DNA of 64,000 nt from Jiella mangrovi (lineage in GTDB: Bacteria > Pseudomonadota > Alphaproteobacteria > Rhizobiales > Rhizobiaceae). Position 1 is the stretch's first letter. Every line of letters starts with the position of its first letter. This document shows positions 37,401 through 45,732 of this stretch, one piece after another. The notes under the pieces were generated by a model, which saw only the letters and a list, made by a program, of their open reading frames with translations, did no database searches and had not been told where the DNA came from. The DNA lies in NCBI RefSeq assembly GCF_017815135.1, contig NZ_JAGJCF010000003.1, positions 248,001 to 312,000 of the forward strand, written 5' to 3'. The position numbers were made by a program, and so were the translations under genes.

Positions 37401-38105
37401 TCACGCTCGCCATGGCGGCAATTTCGGACCGGACATGCGCGCATATGTCGCATGCGAAACGATCCGGATTGAAGCCTCGGGTTGTGTCGGGTGAGGAATA
37501 TCCGTTTCGATGGCGAGTACCGGCTTCGTCCGCCGGCACATGGATTGGCTGATGCGCACTGTCTCGGCGGTGGCTGCAGCGAAGATCACCGCCAGCGGCT
37601 TGCCTTCCAGACTGCACGGGACGTTCAGCGGCCGCACGTTCCAGCCCGCCTCGATCAGGCGCGAGACGAATTTGGGGTGCGTGCGCATGATCACGCCACG
37701 CAGCCCAAGCGCCAGGAACGCTTCCGCAACGCCGGTATAGACCAGGCTGATCGCGCTGATCCCCTCGGCGTCCGCCGCCCCCGGCTCTGCGACGCAACGC
37801 GTCCACTCGACGATGTCGTCGCCGCGCGGCCACAGCGCGCCGCCCATCAGTTCGGGATAGTTTTCCGAAAGAAGATGCGGCCGGTCCGTCCGCAGGAACC
37901 GCGTATAGCCAACGACACTGCCGCCCAGGAGCAGTGGAAGATGGATCGCGCATTCTGTATCGAACTCGTCGATCTCACGTCCGTCGGACTTGCGCAGGTT
38001 GTTCCATCGGAACCGATCGACGAACTGACGATGCCGAAATGACCAGACATCCTCCATGGTTGGTCCATGGCGGGCGATATTGGCGGCCGTGATCATCGTC
38101 ATCAT
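37401..38105 (-). CDS. Acyl-homoserine-lactone synthase (LuxI family)
   Basis: This 234-residue protein has the invariant LuxI residues at near-canonical positions: Arg24, Phe28, Trp34, acidic residues at about 44-49 (EIDEFD), Arg69, Glu100 and Arg103 (VEWTRC). These form the SAM- and acyl-ACP-binding pocket. It should make an N-acyl-homoserine lactone autoinducer. The acyl chain cannot be predicted. GGAGAA lies 8 bases before the first ATG at 38105. The gene follows luxR on the same strand across a 490-bp gap holding a candidate lux box. Confidence 0.92.
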   Translation of the reverse strand: MMTMITAANIARHGPTMEDVWSFRHRQFVDRFRWNNLRKSDGREIDEFDTECAIHLPLLLGGSVVGYTRFLRTDRPHLLSENYPELMGGALWPRGDDIVEWTRCVAEPGAADAEGISAISLVYTGVAEAFLALGLRGVIMRTHPKFVSRLIEAGWNVRPLNVPCSLEGKPLAVIFAAATAETVRISQSMCRRTKPVLAIETDIPHPTQPEASIRIVSHATYARMSGPKLPPWRA

Positions 38106-38595
38106 TGCCGGTTCTCCTTCCCCTGCACGCTGTTTTTGCGGCGAGGGGCGCGGAATTCCTATCTGGGAATCTCCCGGTATTGACGGGTGCCCACCTCCAT
38201 CATCTGAACGGAGTCAATGCGTCTAAATATCGTGGGCAGGCTAACGTTAATGTCGAAGCCATCGGTTGGAAATAGGCCGATAGTATTGCCGTATCCCGAC
38301 CGCACCCCACCGTAACAGCGCCGTTTATTTTATTGTAAGCCTTTTATACAAATCCGACCGAGCGGGTTGGAGGTGGTCGCTCCACTTCGACTTCGGCAAC
38401 CGAAGCGGGTCGAACGCTTTCGGTCGCGCATCGCAAAGTTTCAAGTTGCCGTGTTGGTTTTCGATCTGCTCGGCGAGCTCGCCGCCGGTCCCACGATGGT
38501 GTCGATCTTGACCCGGAGGCCGATGCTGGCCACGCACTCTCCGCGAAAGTCGAGATTGCTTGGTCGAAGGCCTTGTCACAATTGCGTGACCAGGC
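38106..38595. other. Non-coding spacer between luxR and luxI
   Basis: About 490 bases contain no convincing gene. It holds the candidate lux box at 38163-38177 and AT-rich patches near 38325-38350, so it probably contains the luxI promoter. Confidence 0.55.
38163..38177 (-). promoter_or_regulatory. Candidate lux box (LuxR-binding palindrome)
   Basis: CTGGGA-ATC-TCCCGG is an inverted repeat with one mismatch in six base pairs, 58-72 bases upstream of the luxI start. Position fits autoinducer-dependent activation of luxI. The sequence is not a close match to classical lux boxes. Confidence 0.4.
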
Positions 38596-39324
38596 TCAGT
38601 GAATCCGTTTCTGTCGCAGGCTTTCTGCGACCAGTTGCGCACGGTTGATCGCGCCGACTTTGGAGCTGGCATTGCGCAGATAGGCTTCGACGGTCTTTTC
38701 CGCCAGCCCGGTAATGCGACCGATCTCCCAGTTGGTCTTGCCGGCGGCGCACCAGAGCACGCATTCGCGCTCACGAAGGGAAAACGGCACGCTCGCCTCC
38801 AAGTCCTCGGCGTGATTGACCAGGAGCTGTTTGATCCTGCTATGGGCGTAGATGGCGATCATGTGCAGGGCGCCACGATCGCGTTCGGACAGCTCGATGC
38901 GCTCGCCGGTGAAGGTCACGAAAGCAGACAGACCCTCCAGCGTGTGAATCGGGACCATCAGACCGTCGCGCATTCCAAACTCGCTTGCCTCGTCCATGAC
39001 GCGTTGCGCATTCGGGTCGAGTTTGCCGCGACAGGCTTCATCCCAGGTGAATGGGGTATCGGTCCTGCGCACGTTGCCGATCACCGGATCCCAATGGATG
39101 TAGCCTTTCTCGAGATAGCGCGCGAGCCATTCGGGATCGCATCCCGGCAAGATCAGATAGGGCTCGATCGATTCTCCGGGTTTCGGAATTCCGCAAACGC
39201 CAAAGCCCGTGAATCCGAAAGCCCCGGCGGTTCGCAACAACTCAGTCGCGATGGCCTGTTGGTCTTCCAGATGTTGTATGCAATCGATGAACCTGAACAT
39301 AGCGTCCGAGGTGGATTGGCCCAT
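38596..39324 (-). CDS. LuxR-family quorum-sensing regulator
   Basis: This 242-residue protein has an autoinducer-binding domain with the conserved HWDP (residues 77-80), Trp at about 94 (FTWDE) and Gly in FGMRDGLMVP. The C-terminal LuxR HTH at about 176-235 reads FSLRERECVLWCAAGKTNWE, then KTVEAYLRNASSKVGAINRA. It should bind the lactone made by the neighbouring LuxI. ATG at 39324 was chosen over an upstream TTG. It lies upstream of luxI in the same direction, as in many alphaproteobacterial pairs. Confidence 0.92.
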   Translation of the reverse strand: MGQSTSDAMFRFIDCIQHLEDQQAIATELLRTAGAFGFTGFGVCGIPKPGESIEPYLILPGCDPEWLARYLEKGYIHWDPVIGNVRRTDTPFTWDEACRGKLDPNAQRVMDEASEFGMRDGLMVPIHTLEGLSAFVTFTGERIELSERDRGALHMIAIYAHSRIKQLLVNHAEDLEASVPFSLRERECVLWCAAGKTNWEIGRITGLAEKTVEAYLRNASSKVGAINRAQLVAESLRQKRIH

Positions 39325-40150
39325 AGCATCCTGCGGTGCTCTATTTTTTCCGGGCAAGACAACTATGAATTTTGCCTTTCGTCAACGGCACTTTGCGCTG
39401 TTACGCCGCAAATGAGCGCAGGCGGGAGAAGTATTGCTCCACTTCGTTTCGCATTGCGATAAAGCTAATGGCGGTTTTTCAGCGTGTTGCGATTGCGGTA
39501 GGGATGGTATTGCGTTTCATTCAAGGCCCGGACATTGGGGCTGACGTGTTCATTCCCTTACGGTTCGTACGGTCCAAAATGTTGTCGCATAATATATTCA
39601 GCTACCTAAGTAGATAGCAAAATGCGCAGTGAGCACGCGCAGAGGCGGAATCATTTCATGTGCTCTGCGGCCGTCCCCGATGCGCAAAGCGCGGGTTGCT
39701 GTGATTTATCATTGCGTCAGCCGTCTTCGTCGCTGGCACGAAAGCGGGAGTCGTCGGGGCGGGCAGGCGGATCTCGCCGCGGTGACGGGCCTGTGGGCGC
39801 GGATGCGCAGGAATGCTTCCTTCTCAGGGATGGAGCGGAGCGTTCCTTGGTCGTCCGGATGGACGCAAGGCCCTTTAGATGGCCTGGTCTATGCCGGGCA
39901 TGAACCGGCCGAGCGATTGCTGCCGGCTTCTGGCTGGTCCCCGCTCTGGTCTGGGCAGGCGAGTGGGCTGCTTTCGCCCTGATAGACGATCCGGCAGGAC
40001 GCTCCGTTTCGGTTTCGCAGAGACGGCGCACGGAGAAGAGCGCCGAGCGGACCGAGGCAGGCCTTGTTCGCCAGGACCGGTCGCTGGATCCGGCAAAGGG
40101 CGGCATGGGCGCCTTTGACGGATCGCCGGAGGCGTCGGAAGCGATCTACG
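39325..40150. other. Intergenic region upstream of luxR, no gene recognised
   Basis: Over 800 bases carry only short frames on both strands without family resemblance. One unstarted plus-strand frame (about 39920-40200) has a hydrophobic then basic composition and could be gene debris. The part near 39580-39620 is unusually AT-rich. Confidence 0.5.
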
Positions 40151-41338
40151 CTACATCGCCGAGAGCAGGTTCGCCGTCGGCCAGCCATCGGCGGGTAGGC
40201 CAAGCCGCAGCTGTTCCTGGCGGACGGCAGCACGCGTGTTCTCGCCGATGATGCCGTCGATACCTCCGACGTCATAGCCTCGATCGACCAGCCTTTGCTG
40301 AAGCGCCTTGGTCTGATCCACCGAAAGGCCGGGCTCGGGGTTTCCCATGTCGATCGGCTCGGCGCCGTCGAGCCGTGTCGCGAAATAGGCGGCGGTCAGC
40401 GAATAGACGAGCGACTTGTTCCAGGCGAGATAGATGTCGAAATTCGGAAAGGTCAGAAATGCCGGTCCCTTGCGGCCCATGGGCATGATCAGCGCGGCGG
40501 GCAGATCGTCCGATTCCAGAGCCGAGCCGTCCGCCTTGGTGACGCCGAGCGACGCGAAGCTCGACCGCGGCTCCTTGTTGACGAGCGCTGCGCGGTCCCA
40601 GGGAAAATCGGCCGGGACATTGACGGCCTCGAGCCATGGTTCGCCACGCCGCCAGCCGAGCGAGGCGATGTATTTGCCGGTGGTCATCAGGACGTCCGGC
40701 GCGTCCTTGCGCAGATCGACGCGGCCATTGCCGTCTTCGTCGGTACCGAACTTGACGTATTCTTCCGGCAGAAGCTGGGTCTGGCCGATCTCGCCGGCCC
40801 AGGCGCCGCGCATTTCGGCGGGTGTCAGATAGCCCTTGTCGACGATTTCGATCGCCGCCATCAGATGCGGGCGGAAGAGCTCCGGCCGCCGGCAGTCATG
40901 GGCGAGTGTCGCCAGCGCAGGCAGCGTCTCGAAGTCGCCGAGCACGGCGCCGTAGTCGGTCTCGAGGCCCCAGAAGCTGCTGATCACCGCGGCTGGGACG
41001 CCGGTCTTCGCTTCCACGTCGCGGAAGACGTCGGCATATTTCTGCATGTTCTGCCGGCCGAATTTCAGCCGGTAGCCGCTGACCATGCGGGTGGCGAACT
41101 GCCGCCAGTCCTGGGCGAAGACGCCCTGGGCACGGTCGGCCGCGAGAACCTTCGGGTTGATCCGCATGTCGGCCACGGCCGCATCGACCGCGGTCTTGGA
41201 AATTCCCTCGGCGAGAGCCTGCTGCCGGACACCTTCCAGAAAGCTCTGAAAGTCGCCGCCGCATTGCTGGGCGGTCGCGCCGGTGGTCCCTGCGGCGAGA
41301 AGGGCGAGGGTGGCGGCAAGGCGGGGCAGAACTGTCAT
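40151..41338 (-). CDS. Lytic murein transglycosylase, MltB type (SLT_2 plus peptidoglycan-binding domain)
   Basis: This 395-residue exported protein has an N-terminal signal peptide (MTVLPRLAATLALLAAGTTG, cleaved near ATAQQ). An MltB-like catalytic domain carries FWGLETDYGAVLGDFETLPA with the catalytic Glu. The C-terminal peptidoglycan-binding repeat reads ALQQRLVDRGYDVGGIDG, then TRAAVRQEQ. It cuts glycan strands to give 1,6-anhydro-muropeptides. The start was set at the signal peptide. Nearby lysozyme and AmpD genes suggest a wall-turnover group. Confidence 0.9.
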   Translation of the reverse strand: MTVLPRLAATLALLAAGTTGATAQQCGGDFQSFLEGVRQQALAEGISKTAVDAAVADMRINPKVLAADRAQGVFAQDWRQFATRMVSGYRLKFGRQNMQKYADVFRDVEAKTGVPAAVISSFWGLETDYGAVLGDFETLPALATLAHDCRRPELFRPHLMAAIEIVDKGYLTPAEMRGAWAGEIGQTQLLPEEYVKFGTDEDGNGRVDLRKDAPDVLMTTGKYIASLGWRRGEPWLEAVNVPADFPWDRAALVNKEPRSSFASLGVTKADGSALESDDLPAALIMPMGRKGPAFLTFPNFDIYLAWNKSLVYSLTAAYFATRLDGAEPIDMGNPEPGLSVDQTKALQQRLVDRGYDVGGIDGIIGENTRAAVRQEQLRLGLPADGWPTANLLSAM

Positions 41339-41436
41339 CGGGCAGGCACTCCGGACGCTCGGATGGGTGGCAGCACATTGCCACAAGACGGTTTCATGTC
41401 GCGCCGATACCGCGTCTAGATGGCGGATTGAAGAAG

Positions 41437-42249
41437 TTATTTCGCCAGATGTGCTCTCAACCACTTGATCCAGTCATCCCGCGTGCCGGCGAAAGCATTG
41501 CGATCGACGTCGCCCTTGACGCCCGGAACCCTTCCTGTGGCGGTATACTGCCAGAAGCGAAACTTGCGGTTCTCGTAGACATTGTCGGGATGGTCGGCGA
41601 CGGCGCGCAGCCAGAATTCGTGATCGGGAAAGGCGCCGACCAGGCGCTCACGGTGGACGTCGATCGGAATGTAGAGGATTGGGCGCTGGCCATAATGGCG
41701 CTCGAGCATGTTCGACATCGCGCCGACTTCGCGGATGATCTCGTCGCGGGGCGGACGAATCGTGCAGGTCGGCGAAAACGGCGTCCACTCGACGTCGATC
41801 ACCGGCGGCAGCGCGCCCCGCTCTTTCGGGACGTTGCGAATGAACCATTCGGCCTGCTCGTGGCCGGGCCGGCAGTGATACCAGAAATGATAGCCGCCCC
41901 GCGGGATGCGGGCGGCCCCGGCGCCGCGCCAGTTGTCGTCGAAACGATCGTCGACGCGGTCGCCGCCCTCGGTCGCCTTCAGCCAGGCGAAGGCGACCCC
42001 GCCGTCGCGTGCCGCCGCCCAGTCGATGTCACCCTGATATTTGGCGACGTCGATGCCATGGATCGGATATTGATGCGCAGCCGTTGCCGCGAAGTCGGAG
42101 AGGCCGAGATCCTCGACGCTGATCGCCGTCGAGCGGCAGCCGGCGAGGGTGGCCGTCGCCGCAAGTCCGGCGAGGAATGCGCGCCGCGATGCGCGCCTTG
42201 CGGTTTGTGTCTCGACCGTCCCCGTCCGCTGGACATTTCGACCATGCAT
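41437..42249 (-). CDS. Glycoside hydrolase family 25 lysozyme, exported lipoprotein
   Basis: This 270-residue protein starts with a twin-arginine-like signal ending in a lipobox (SRRAFLAGLAATATLAGC). The GH25 muramidase domain follows, with catalytic acidic residues in IHGIDVAKYQGDIDW, AWLKATEGGD and PPVIDVEW, and the usual RFWQYTATG near the end. It should cleave the MurNAc-GlcNAc bond. The start MHGRNVQRTG was selected just before the signal. It lies 98 bases upstream of the MltB-type gene on the same strand. Confidence 0.9.
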   Translation of the reverse strand: MHGRNVQRTGTVETQTARRASRRAFLAGLAATATLAGCRSTAISVEDLGLSDFAATAAHQYPIHGIDVAKYQGDIDWAAARDGGVAFAWLKATEGGDRVDDRFDDNWRGAGAARIPRGGYHFWYHCRPGHEQAEWFIRNVPKERGALPPVIDVEWTPFSPTCTIRPPRDEIIREVGAMSNMLERHYGQRPILYIPIDVHRERLVGAFPDHEFWLRAVADHPDNVYENRKFRFWQYTATGRVPGVKGDVDRNAFAGTRDDWIKWLRAHLAK

Positions 42250-42598
42250 CGCTGGTGATCCTCCCCGATCTGCCGACCCATCACGGGTTCTTGTGTGACG
42301 AAAAGCTTGGCGCAATTGCGGAAAAAGCCGCGAGAATCCAGCGCAGTCGTGCGCAGTCGACGGATGGCCTGGCCCGGCGGAACCTCACACGGGCAACTTG
42401 ACCGGGCCTTGCGGAGGCGCGATAGCAAAAGCTCGTTTGCGTCGCGGCACGCCATCGTCGATAGTGCCGCAGCGCCCTTTCACCGCTTCGAGGAAGCCTG
42501 AAAGGCTCAAAGTCGGCGTTCGAGCGCGGTGCGTGAGCGGGAGAGGACCCCCACGGCGGACATCGGGCGAAGGACGCGAAGCGGACCGGTGCGTACCG
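42250..42598. other. Divergent intergenic region, no feature recognised
   Basis: About 350 bases lie between the lysozyme gene and the TerB-DnaJ gene. I see no RNA gene or strong promoter motif. Confidence 0.4.
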
Positions 42599-43312
42599 AT
42601 GGCGATCTTCTCGAGCTTGAGTGCCCTCCTGCAGCAGGTCCCCGCCAGCGGCCGGGCGACGCTCGGCGCCATTCTGGAAGCCGTCAGGTCCCTTTTTGCC
42701 GGTGACCGCGAGACGCGGCGCAAGGTGGCCTTCTCCGTCGCGATCATCGCGCTTTCGGCCAAGATGGCCAAGGCCGACGGCGTGGTCTCGGCCGCCGAGA
42801 TCTCTGCCTTTCGTCAGATTCTCGAAATTCCGCCCGACGAGATGAAGAACGTCTTCCGGCTCTACGACATCGCCAAGGAGGACGTGGCGGGCTTCGAGGT
42901 CTATGCGGCGCGGCTGCGGGCGCTCTGCGAGGACGAGAACGGCAACTGCCAGCTTCTCGGCGACGTCCTCGACGCGCTTTTCCACATCGCCAAGGCCGAC
43001 GGGCTCGTGCATGAGCGCGAGCTCGCCTATCTCGAGGAGATCGCGACGATCTTCGGGCTCGACGAGGAAGCTTTCACGCGGCTGCGCGAGCGCCACATCG
43101 CCGGTCCCGACAATCCCTTCGCCGTGCTGGGTCTCGATGCCGACGCAACGCCGGCCGAGGCCCGCACGCAGTATCTCTCGCTGGTCAAGGAAAACCACCC
43201 CGACCGGTTGGCGTCGCGCGGCGTTCCCGACGAGTTCATGTTCATCGCCTCGGAGCGGATGAAGGCGATCAACGACGCCTATTCCAAGATCGCCAAGAGG
43301 CACGCGGCTTGA
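42599..43312 (+). CDS. TerB-like plus C-terminal DnaJ-domain protein (DjlA-like)
   Basis: This 237-residue protein has a TerB/tellurite-resistance-like helical domain (KVAFSVAIIALSAKMAKADG, DALFHIAKADGLVHERELAY) at about residues 45-160, and a C-terminal J domain at about 170-237 (PFAVLGLDADATPAEARTQY, HPDR, AINDAYSKI) with the HPD motif. It resembles the DjlA co-chaperone without its N-terminal membrane segment. It overlaps ampD by 4 bases, so the two are co-translated. Confidence 0.88.
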   Translation: MAIFSSLSALLQQVPASGRATLGAILEAVRSLFAGDRETRRKVAFSVAIIALSAKMAKADGVVSAAEISAFRQILEIPPDEMKNVFRLYDIAKEDVAGFEVYAARLRALCEDENGNCQLLGDVLDALFHIAKADGLVHERELAYLEEIATIFGLDEEAFTRLRERHIAGPDNPFAVLGLDADATPAEARTQYLSLVKENHPDRLASRGVPDEFMFIASERMKAINDAYSKIAKRHAA

Positions 43313-44079
43313 GCCCTGACAGCGCGCTCGTCGGCGAGCTTCGGCCCTCCGGCAATTTCAACGAGCGCCGCTTTGCCGGCGGGCCGACCATGCTGATCCT
43401 GCACTATACCGGCATGGGCAGCGGCGAGGGTGCCGTGCGCTGGCTGGCCGATCCGGCAAGCGAGGTTTCCTGCCACTATGTCGTCCATGAGGACGGCCGC
43501 GTCGTCCAGATGGTGCGGGAGGCGCACCGCGCCTGGCATGCGGGGCAGGGCAGCTGGCAGGGCGTTTCCGACATCAACTCGCTTTCCATCGGCATCGAGA
43601 TCGTCAATCCCGGCCATGCTGGCGGCCTGCCGGATTTCTGCGAGACGCAGCTCGAAGCGGTGATCAGGCTGTCGGCCGACATTCTCGCCCGGCACACGAT
43701 CCCGCCCGAGCGCGTGCTCGGACATTCCGACGTCGCGCCGGCGCGCAAGCAGGACCCCGGAGAGAAGTTTCCCTGGGCGCGGCTGCATCGCGAGGGGGTC
43801 GGCCATTTCGTCCCTCCGGCGGCGATCTGCGACGGCGAGACGCTTTCGCAGGACGACGAAGGCCCGGCGGTTCTGTCCTGGCAGAAGCGCCTCGCCGCCT
43901 ATGGCTACGACGTTCTGCCAACGGGCCGGTTCGACCCGCCGACGCGGTGCGCGACCATCGCCTTCCAGCGCCATTTTCGTCCTTTGCGCGTTGATGGCGT
44001 CGCCGACGTCTCGACGGTCGAGACGCTGAGGGCGCTCAGCGCCGCGCTCGTCGCGCGCGATGACGTATTGCTCGCCTGA
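43309..44079 (+). CDS. N-acetylmuramoyl-L-alanine amidase (AmpD/Amidase_2) with peptidoglycan-binding domain
   Basis: This 256-residue protein has the Amidase_2 zinc motifs MLILHYTGMGSGEGA (His), HYVVHEDGRVVQMV and GHSDVAPARKQDPGEKFPW (His and Asp), and a C-terminal peptidoglycan-binding helix bundle (SWQKRLAAYGYDVLPTGRFD). It should remove peptide from anhydro-muropeptides in wall recycling. No signal peptide is seen, so it is cytoplasmic like AmpD. It starts with TTG, overlapping the TerB-DnaJ stop (TTGA). rnpB follows 72 bases later. Confidence 0.9.
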   Translation: MSPDSALVGELRPSGNFNERRFAGGPTMLILHYTGMGSGEGAVRWLADPASEVSCHYVVHEDGRVVQMVREAHRAWHAGQGSWQGVSDINSLSIGIEIVNPGHAGGLPDFCETQLEAVIRLSADILARHTIPPERVLGHSDVAPARKQDPGEKFPWARLHREGVGHFVPPAAICDGETLSQDDEGPAVLSWQKRLAAYGYDVLPTGRFDPPTRCATIAFQRHFRPLRVDGVADVSTVETLRALSAALVARDDVLLA

Positions 44080-44116
44080 TTTTGGCGCTTTCTCTCCTCG
44101 AGGCGCCTCGTGATGA

Positions 44117-44122
44117 TTGACA
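44117..44122 (+). promoter_or_regulatory. Candidate -35 element of the RNase P RNA promoter
   Basis: TTGACA is a perfect -35 box 30 bases before the predicted 5' end of rnpB. The -10 position (44140-44145) is a weak match. Confidence 0.45.
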
Positions 44123-44151
44123 CGGAGGGCTGGTTGGCCGAGTGAAGCGCC

Positions 44152-44597
44152 GTCAGCCGGCCGGGCGGCCGCTCCCGTCATGTGTCGAAAGACGGCGGGG
44201 GAGGAAAGTCCGGGCTCCACGGAGAGACGGTGCCGGATAACGTCCGGCGGGGGCGACCCCAGGGAAAGTGCCACAGAAAGCAAACCGCCCCGCCTACAGT
44301 CCGGCTCTGCCGGGCTAGAGCCTCGACAGAAAGAGCCGGGCCGTCGGCGGGGTAAGGGTGAAAGGGTGGGGTAAGAGCCCACCGCGGTGCTGGCAACAGG
44401 GCCGGCAAGGTAAACCCCACCGGGAGCAAGACCGAATAGGGACGACGTGGCGTGGGATTTCGTCCCACCGCCGGCCTCTCTCCGGGTCAGTCGTCCGGGT
44501 AGGTTGCTAGAGGCGGTCCGCAAGGGCCGTCCCAGAGGAATGGTCGCCAGGCGGCTCTGCCGCTTACAGAACCCGGCTTACAGGCCGGCTGACACTC
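44152..44597 (+). ncRNA. rnpB: RNase P RNA, bacterial type A
   Basis: The ends pair as the P1 helix, GTCAGCCGGCC with GGCCGGCTGAC. Conserved core segments are present: GAGGAAAGTCCGGGCTCC, AGGGAAAGTGCCACAGAAA, AAGGGTGGGGTAAGAGCCCAC, GGTAAACCCCACC, and CAGAACCCGGCTTACAGGCC near the 3' end. It is the catalytic RNA that matures tRNA 5' ends. The exact ends are estimated to within several bases. Confidence 0.95.
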
Positions 44598-45261
44598 TTT
44601 TCCAAAAAGACCCGTTCGCCCGAGCTCACCACGTTTGGAAAGGACATGCGCAGGCGCCCCCGTGGCATCGCGCCGCCAAGCGAAAACGCTCTGTCTTTGC
44701 AGACAGTCCGAGCGTCGGCTCTTTCGTCACGTGGGGCGGACGGACCTGCCTTCGTCTGCGACGAGAACGAAGCCGCCCGGCACTCCCTGAGCGGCCGAGA
44801 CTTGTTAGCCGCAACGCAACTTCAAAGCCAAAAATTTGCGGCACTGTCGGGCTGGCACTGTGAACCTTGCCTGAGGCCTGCTCGCCGGCCAATTTTCCTT
44901 GCACTTGCTACTATAAGTAAAAAAGATCATTCCATCACCTCCAGGTAATTTATTAGCGTTAGTAAGCCGTTAACGGCGTCGCTGTAAGGTGTGAACCAGC
45001 TCTCGGAAGCCTTGCCGCAGGCGTGTTCCCATTGACGCCCATGGATGCCCATGTTATCCCAAATGCATCATCGAGAGGGCCGGTTCGGGCCCAAAATCAA
45101 ACAGTGCATTGCGTGCTTCCAGGTGGCGGAAGAGGCGGTCTTGGCTTCGTCGCAAGCTACGGTCGGGGTCTGTTCGCGTGGCTTCGACCTGAGGGTCGGG
45201 GGAGGCGGGATGATCGATGCGAAGGCTTCGATATGTGGCAGAGCGGATCGAGTAGGCGTCG
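44598..45261. other. Long leader/intergenic region upstream of mraZ
   Basis: About 660 bases contain no convincing gene. It holds the candidate CtrA site at 44959-44974 and AT-rich DNA near 44905-44970, so the dcw operon promoter is probably here. GGTCGGGG occurs twice (near 45161 and 45194) but does not resemble the usual MraZ boxes. Confidence 0.55.
44959..44974 (+). promoter_or_regulatory. Candidate CtrA-binding site upstream of the dcw cluster
   Basis: TTAG-TAAGCCG-TTAAC fits the CtrA consensus TTAA-N7-TTAAC with one mismatch, about 290 bases upstream of mraZ. It would link division-gene expression to the cell cycle. Binding is inferred. Confidence 0.4.
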
Positions 45262-45732
45262 ATGGACCGGTTTCTTTCGAGCTATGTCCACAATGTCGAC
45301 GCCAAGGGCCGGGTTTCGATTCCGTCCTCGTTCCGTCAGGTGATCCACAACCGCGGCATTCGCGAACTCTTCGCAATGCGCTCATTGTCGCAGCCGGCGA
45401 TCGACGTTGGCGGACCGGAATTGATGGAGCATTACGAGAAGCGGATGGAGGCCGTCGATCCGTTCAGCGATCTCTACCAGGAGCTGGCGATCTACGCCTA
45501 TGGCGACGGCGCCTATCTCAAGACCGACTCGGAGGGGCGTATCCTGATGACCGATTTCATTCGGTCCCACACTGGGATCACGGACCGCGTCACCTTCGTC
45601 GGCGTGAAGAATTCATTCCAGCTTTGGGCTCCCGAGCGCTTCGAGGCCTTCCGCGGTGCGCTGCGGGAGAAGCTCAGGGAGCGCCTACCAAGTCTTCGTG
45701 GGGCCGCGGCTCCCGTCGAAACACCGGAATAA
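45262..45732 (+). CDS. mraZ: Transcriptional regulator MraZ
   Basis: This 156-residue protein has two SpoVT-AbrB-type MraZ repeats: [15 protein letters not shown] at the N-terminus and [13 protein letters not shown] in the middle, followed by [16 protein letters not shown]. It opens the dcw cluster and in other bacteria represses its own operon. The TAA overlaps the rsmH ATG by one base. Length is typical for Rhizobiales, slightly longer than the E. coli protein. Confidence 0.94.
   Translation: MDRFLSSYVHNVDAKGRVSIPSSFRQVIHNRGIRELFAMRSLSQPAIDVGGPELMEHYEKRMEAVDPFSDLYQELAIYAYGDGAYLKTDSEGRILMTDFIRSHTGITDRVTFVGVKNSFQLWAPERFEAFRGALREKLRERLPSLRGAAAPVETPE

Noticed and set aside
44646-44948. 100-residue plus-strand frame after rnpB
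   Set aside because: Composition is irregular, no ribosome-binding site is seen, and it is not in a conserved position.
45161-45202. GGTCGGGG direct repeats before mraZ as MraZ boxes
   Set aside because: They do not match the regular TGGG-type spaced repeats known for MraZ and are likely chance in GC-rich DNA.
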